DNA of 64,000 bases from Nemopilema nomurai (lineage: Eukaryota; Cnidaria; Scyphozoa; Rhizostomeae; Rhizostomatidae), in the NCBI GenBank assembly GCA_003864495.1, contig PEDN01001375.1, forward strand, positions 62,001-126,000, in the 5' to 3' direction. Within the stretch, counting starts at the first letter, position 1; every line of letters begins with the position of its first letter. Shown one piece after another: positions 59,501-64,000 of this stretch. Position numbers and translations under genes: made by a program. The notes under the pieces were generated by a model, which ran no database searches, was not told the DNA's origin, and saw nothing but the letters and a program-made list of their open reading frames with translations.

Positions 59501-62500
59501 AATTTCTCAGGTCATGAACGAGCCAACCCTCGGTGACCAGATTGTTTATCAAATTTGTTGAAATTAAAATTGATTAGCTCAGAAACAGATAATTAAGATA
59601 ATGCAGATAGGCTCAAGAAAGTCAAGAAAATTACTGACTACGTACAGTAGCGAGATTTTAAGAGTGAATTCCAAATGTAGAAAATTTCTAAATAGTGGTT
59701 CTGAAGGATTTCCTGAGGATCAGCGAACTGATGTATCTGTGCCACGTGTGTAATGACAAGTGTCAAATTCAAGGCCCTGCCAGTGTTTCAATTATTGCCC
59801 CGAAATATGTAATTGAGCTTTCTTCTCGTCTTGATAATTGAAATGACCCAACATGCAATGTTTTTCATAGAGGAGTTGGTGCAATGGAGCTGGTCGCTAT
59901 GGAAATGAAGGTTTGCATGTTTTCATTCAGCTGATTGTTTTTACCTGCTTTTGTGACAAAATGAACCAATCATTTAATTTTGATTCATACTTTAGTGTTT
60001 TTGCATTTGGGGTCTTTTTGTGACGTATTAAGAATTCTTCTCTATATTTTGCAGCATCGTGGCATGTACATTGCCCGTCAGCTAAGCTTCGCCGGCACCT
60101 CATTCGATGTCCGGGAAATTCGCCTCAATGATAAATTCGTCGACATGTACAACGCGTCTGTCAAACTGGTTGGTATTTTTCAATCATCTCCTAATTCATA
60201 ATTCTTTTATTATGATTATCATGATTTTTTACTTTACTTGTGTTGTCGCCCTACGTTAAGTTTGATCTCCTTGGAGCTGGAAGTTTTTTCAATGAATTGA
60301 TGGTGATTCTCTCAATGGAAAACCTTTGAAGAATTTTGTGTTGGTATTTTCAAGAAATGTAGAACTTCCAATTTCCGTACCAAGGAGGATTTGTTTAGTA
60401 TACCGTGTATACAGGTGTCATAAGTTGTTGGAGCTGGCCTATGACCTCCTGTCAATCAGCAATGGCGATAAGACCTAATTGTTGTTTTGGAACAAAGTAT
60501 CACTGTAGCCTCAGTTAGCATGGAAAGACAATCGTGTTGCAAGAAAGGATAGGGCGTTTAGCGGTCAAAGTTCAGAAGGTCAAATGTGCTTTTGAAACTA
60601 GCCAATGTTCATTTCTTTTAGTTCTGAGGAGTAGAATGGCTCGTGTACGGCAAATGGCAAGTTTGATTGCTTTATGCTAAGATTGATCCAGGCCTCGTTG
60701 TTTTTCAGTGGGCAGATGCACGAGAAAAGTTTGAGAAAGCAGCTGATCTGATATCCCTGGATGGTCACGTGAGGAAAACAGTTTGGGGACAGTTTTGGTC
60801 AGCACACCAGGTAAGACAGTCCTCGCGTTATATCTGATGACGTATTTGCATTGCTAGAGAGTTGCACTGCTCTTGCAGTGGGCGATGTTTACTTCTCGGG
60901 ATGTGAAAAGGGTGATTGATTGAAGCACAACTGATTAATGAAATCAAGAAATAAAGTTGATGGCTTCCAGAGTAGAGAGTGTGAATTCTTCAGAGTCATT
61001 TGTCGCTTGTTGAAACTAGTGACATCATTTGAAGACTCTAATCTGCACACTAGTGAAAACTACATATGAACACAAGTCATTGTGGTTCCGTCAGATTCAA
61101 AATTGGCAGACGCATCTGGTTACATACTAAAATAACCCATGACATTGGATCTGGTCGTCTTTACAGCAGTCTATGGCCACTGTTCAGGGTATTCTGCGTA
61201 TCGTTTGAATAAGTTGCCGAAGTGACGTCACTTTTCACATATCTTTACAGTCACAATTCAAAAGCACATTGTCTCGTTTTTGAACAGCCCAATTAAGATT
61301 CAAATGCGTCCTTATTGGATATGTTTATGGTTTGTGTCAGAGTTAGACCCCATTTAGAAGACGGCCCAATTCGGATCTGTAACGGCTTTTGTTGGTTTTG
61401 TAGGGTTTACACTAGACCTCGGTCAGATGTGGTATGCACTTTGGCAAGCCTATTATGCCTATTTGGCTCCAAGCGTATAAGCTGGGCCTTTGAAAATGTT
61501 TCCTGAGGACTATATGTCCGAAAGACGCCTTTGAGCCAGTCCTTGCCCGGGCTTACCCATTTCACTTGGCCTGTGAAGTGACTTCTTCTGTGGCAGTAAA
61601 TCAATAATTTTGTGTTTTCGTTGTGCCATGCTAAATCTTAAACAGCCACCCACGCCATCGTGTGTTTTTGTTGCTGTTCTCATAAGTGTGTTTACAAAAC
61701 TGTTTCGTTTCGTTGCCTTTGTTCATTTTGTTCTCCACACGATGCGTTCGCCTGACGGAGCTGACACTTGACATGCTATGCTAAAGAGGATTACCTCTCT
61801 AAAATAGATTAGTATGATTCTCGTTGATTTTATTTAAATATCATGTGGCTATAAGGATCAACAATTATGGTTTCATGGCTCTTAACTCTTTGTGGATTTT
61901 GGACTTTAAAAGCTAAATCTGACCAAGAACCATGTTTCCCATGATGTGTTTACAAATCTCCTGTAAGCTGGAAGATTTAGCCCAAAAGAAACCCGAGGCC
62001 ACGATACAAAGTTCATTCATATGCTGTACTAAACACGAAGATCCATTCAACTGGCTCTTTTTTTGAACACAGTTTGAACTTCAAAAATAGAATATTTACC
62101 TCTGTATTTGACATAAGTGATGCAATGAATGCTATGCTATTCAGTCGATATCCACATATTTGTTTGGTATACCCTCCTATCTCTTCTGACAAGGAATTGA
62201 CCCCTGCATAAGCTCCTTTTTTCGGTTGAATTATCCGAATTTTCACAGTGAACTTAATGGTTGCTTTGCATTTGCTTTAGGGGCATTTTGAAAGGACTAA
62301 AAATTTTGCAATAAAGGTTTTTCATACCAGAAAACCTGCCGTGCTCTCTGAACGACTCATTTGTTACCTCTCAATGCTGTTTAGCTTTATGTCCAATTTC
62401 CTGTGGGTTTCCATACTCGCCATCGCCTCTCGTAATAACAGACGTGTAGCCGATCATGGTGTTACACGGGCAGCTTTAAATATCAGATGATTCTTTATGT

Positions 62501-63682
62501 TAATTTTGAAATCTGATTTTGAAAATCCATCGGAAAGGTTTTTTTGCTTTTTCCTGCTTTTGACGCTCTCTACTCCGAATGTGTTTTGTCATAAATCACC
62601 ATATGGAATTTCATATCAGACAAGAGCCTAGGCGGGATATTTATTCGAACTGATGGTTCGCTCAACCAGTATTAATACACGGTTATCTTGCCTTTATTTA
62701 GATGCATCTGACGTAAGCTTTATCAAGTCTTAATTTGAAGCCTTGCTTTTCCCCGTAGAGATTCTTCAAGTACCTTTGCATCGCAGCAAAAGTAAAACAA
62801 GTTGTATCGATAGCAAAAGAAGCAATAAGGAACGGAAAGGTAATCGGAAGAGCTTCTTTCATTAACAGATGCATGTGCTTGAATCGCGGTTTACATTGAA
62901 CCACTCTTACCTGTGTCTAAATGCTTCGTCGACCTCCTTCTTCTAGTGTGTCGTCATCGGTTTGCAGTCCACTGGAGAAGCAAGGACACAAGAACAAATC
63001 GAAGACTTAGGCGGAGACTTGAACGACTTCATTTCCACTGCAAAGTTTGTGTTTGAAAAGCTTTGATTTTACCAGTTTTCTACTTTCAAGCTAATGAAGA
63101 ATAGATACTCAGTTACTACTTATCAAACGCCTCTTAAACATGCCTTCCAGAACGAGTGTTTTTGCTATCTTATAAGTATTTCAGTTTCCTTTTTCCCTAG
63201 CGGTTTCGGCATTCTTCTACTTAAGCAAAAAGCTGCAATTCAAATCCTAGCCTCAAAGTTGCCGTTTTTCAAGACATTTTTCAGTAGTTAGTTCATGAGA
63301 GTTTGATTCTGTTGCAGTGTCGAGTGGATGATAAGTTTGTTAGATAGAACTCGTGTTTATTCGATATCAAAACAACTCATATTTATCCGGATTGTACTTA
63401 TTAAGGATATTGGTTAAGTCTAACGAGTTTTTTCGAAAAACATATTCTGTTGCATCAAGAAGTGTTCTGTTTTCAAACTGCTTCTGATAGCATTATTATT
63501 TAGCAGGAAAAGGTAATTCACACAATTGTAGTTGCAAACTGATTTGGTATACCTGTTTATTTTGTTTTCAGGGGTGTTCTTAGCGGATTGATCGATAAAC
63601 ACTTTCCTGTATCTGGATCAAGATTCGCGGATCGATCTTCTGACTTCGATTTGAATTCAGACGGCAAAAGAAAACGAGGCTA
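53544..63682 (+). CDS. SBNO1: Strawberry notch (SBNO1-like) DExD/H helicase-like protein, N-terminal 693 codons (3' end missing)
   Basis: Exons 53544-54151, 55027-55078, 55353-55437, 55775-55817, 56182-56348, 56568-56606, 56848-56893, 57722-57760, 57925-57973, 58187-58351, 58911-59046, 59197-59302, 59871-59910, 60055-60168, 60709-60810, 62759-62839, 62947-63044 and 63572-63682 join in frame to 2081 nt. A disordered acidic N-terminus with a DDIMDLI motif leads to [13 protein letters not shown], then [12 protein letters not shown] as Q-motif-like region, Walker [12 protein letters not shown] (319-329), box II DECH (435-438) and motif III SAT (474-476), then WGAGTPF, FIARQ-type and GLQSTGEA blocks. 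The protein is a nuclear co-regulator downstream of Notch and EGFR signalling in flies. The last exon would hit TAG if read on; a GTAAAT donor at 63683 avoids this. The second helicase half lies beyond the window. Confidence 0.95.
60811..62758 (+). other. SBNO1 intron 15 (1948 bp)
   Basis: The longest intron in the window. It includes a perfect TGACGTCA at 61223-61230. No extra exon, RNA or transposon was recognised in it. Confidence 0.55.
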
Positions 63683-64000
63683 GTAAATTCGTTCTACTTT
63701 GCCTACTCACGTCCACAAATATGCGTAAACATGTTTACCAACTGAGTGCCAGAACTTGCTTCGTCTACAGACTTTCACATACAATATTTGCAATTATGTT
63801 CGGTTTGAAGAATTTATGCACTCTGTAATGTTTCCTTGGTTCCTGTGGCTGCGTATGGATCAGTTTGTTATGTCTTCTTCGATACTGTCATGTTTTATCA
63901 GCCAGTATGTTTTTATGCCCAAATCATTCACAGATTTGTGCTGTTTTGCCAACCCAAATGAGATCAAACAATGCTTAGAATGATGTGTTCCTTGTCTTAT
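63683..64000 (+). other. SBNO1 intron running off the window
   Basis: Follows donor GTAAAT. Contains no recognisable coding continuation; the next SBNO1 exon is expected to the right. Confidence 0.6.

Noticed and set aside
61315..61506. Open frame in SBNO1 intron 15 as an extra exon
   Set aside because: No match to SBNO1, and the flanking exons already join in frame without it.

Overview
The window is nuclear DNA from an animal. It holds seven protein-coding genes. Six are split into many short exons with GT-AG introns of roughly 60 to 1950 bases; one has no intron in its coding part. The DNA is AT-rich by eye, has no operon-like packing and no prokaryotic signals. The gene set (TRAFD1-like, p70 S6 kinase, a ciliary microtubule protein, a Notum/pectin-acetylesterase relative, eIF3c, an aldo-keto-reductase-like protein, strawberry notch) is metazoan. 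Compact intergenic gaps of 1.5 to 3.3 kb and intron sizes suggest an early-branching invertebrate, most plausibly a cnidarian; that last step is inference.

Layout from left to right: 3' part of a TRAF-type zinc finger gene (10-4588, +); complete p70 S6 kinase, 18 exons and 502 residues (7769-19391, +); a 173-residue five-exon gene resembling the ciliary doublet protein CFAP90 (22605-24760, +); a single-exon 890-residue membrane-anchored Notum/PAE-family protein (26592-29264, -); complete eIF3 subunit C, 29 exons (32566-45053, +); an eight-exon, 413-residue secretory-pathway aldo-keto-reductase-like protein (46643-51355, +); and the first 18 coding exons of strawberry notch, cut by the window end (53544 to beyond 63682, +). 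Exon joins were derived by hand from reading-frame continuity and splice consensus, and frames close exactly in every gene except at one eIF3c junction.

The genes do not form one pathway. S6 kinase and eIF3c both belong to the mTORC1-translation axis, since eIF3 is the known docking platform for S6K1; they lie about 13 kb apart, with two other genes between them. The points most worth a second look are: an ER-targeted aldo-keto-reductase homologue that has lost two of four catalytic residues and ends in a KDEL-like tail; a Notum/PAE hydrolase whose catalytic Asp and His are separated by about 450 residues; a one-base splice-junction defect in eIF3c; an eight-copy 16-bp E-box tandem array downstream of S6K; matched NRF1-type promoter palindromes about 122 bp upstream of two start codons; and an excess of perfect TGACGTCA palindromes.
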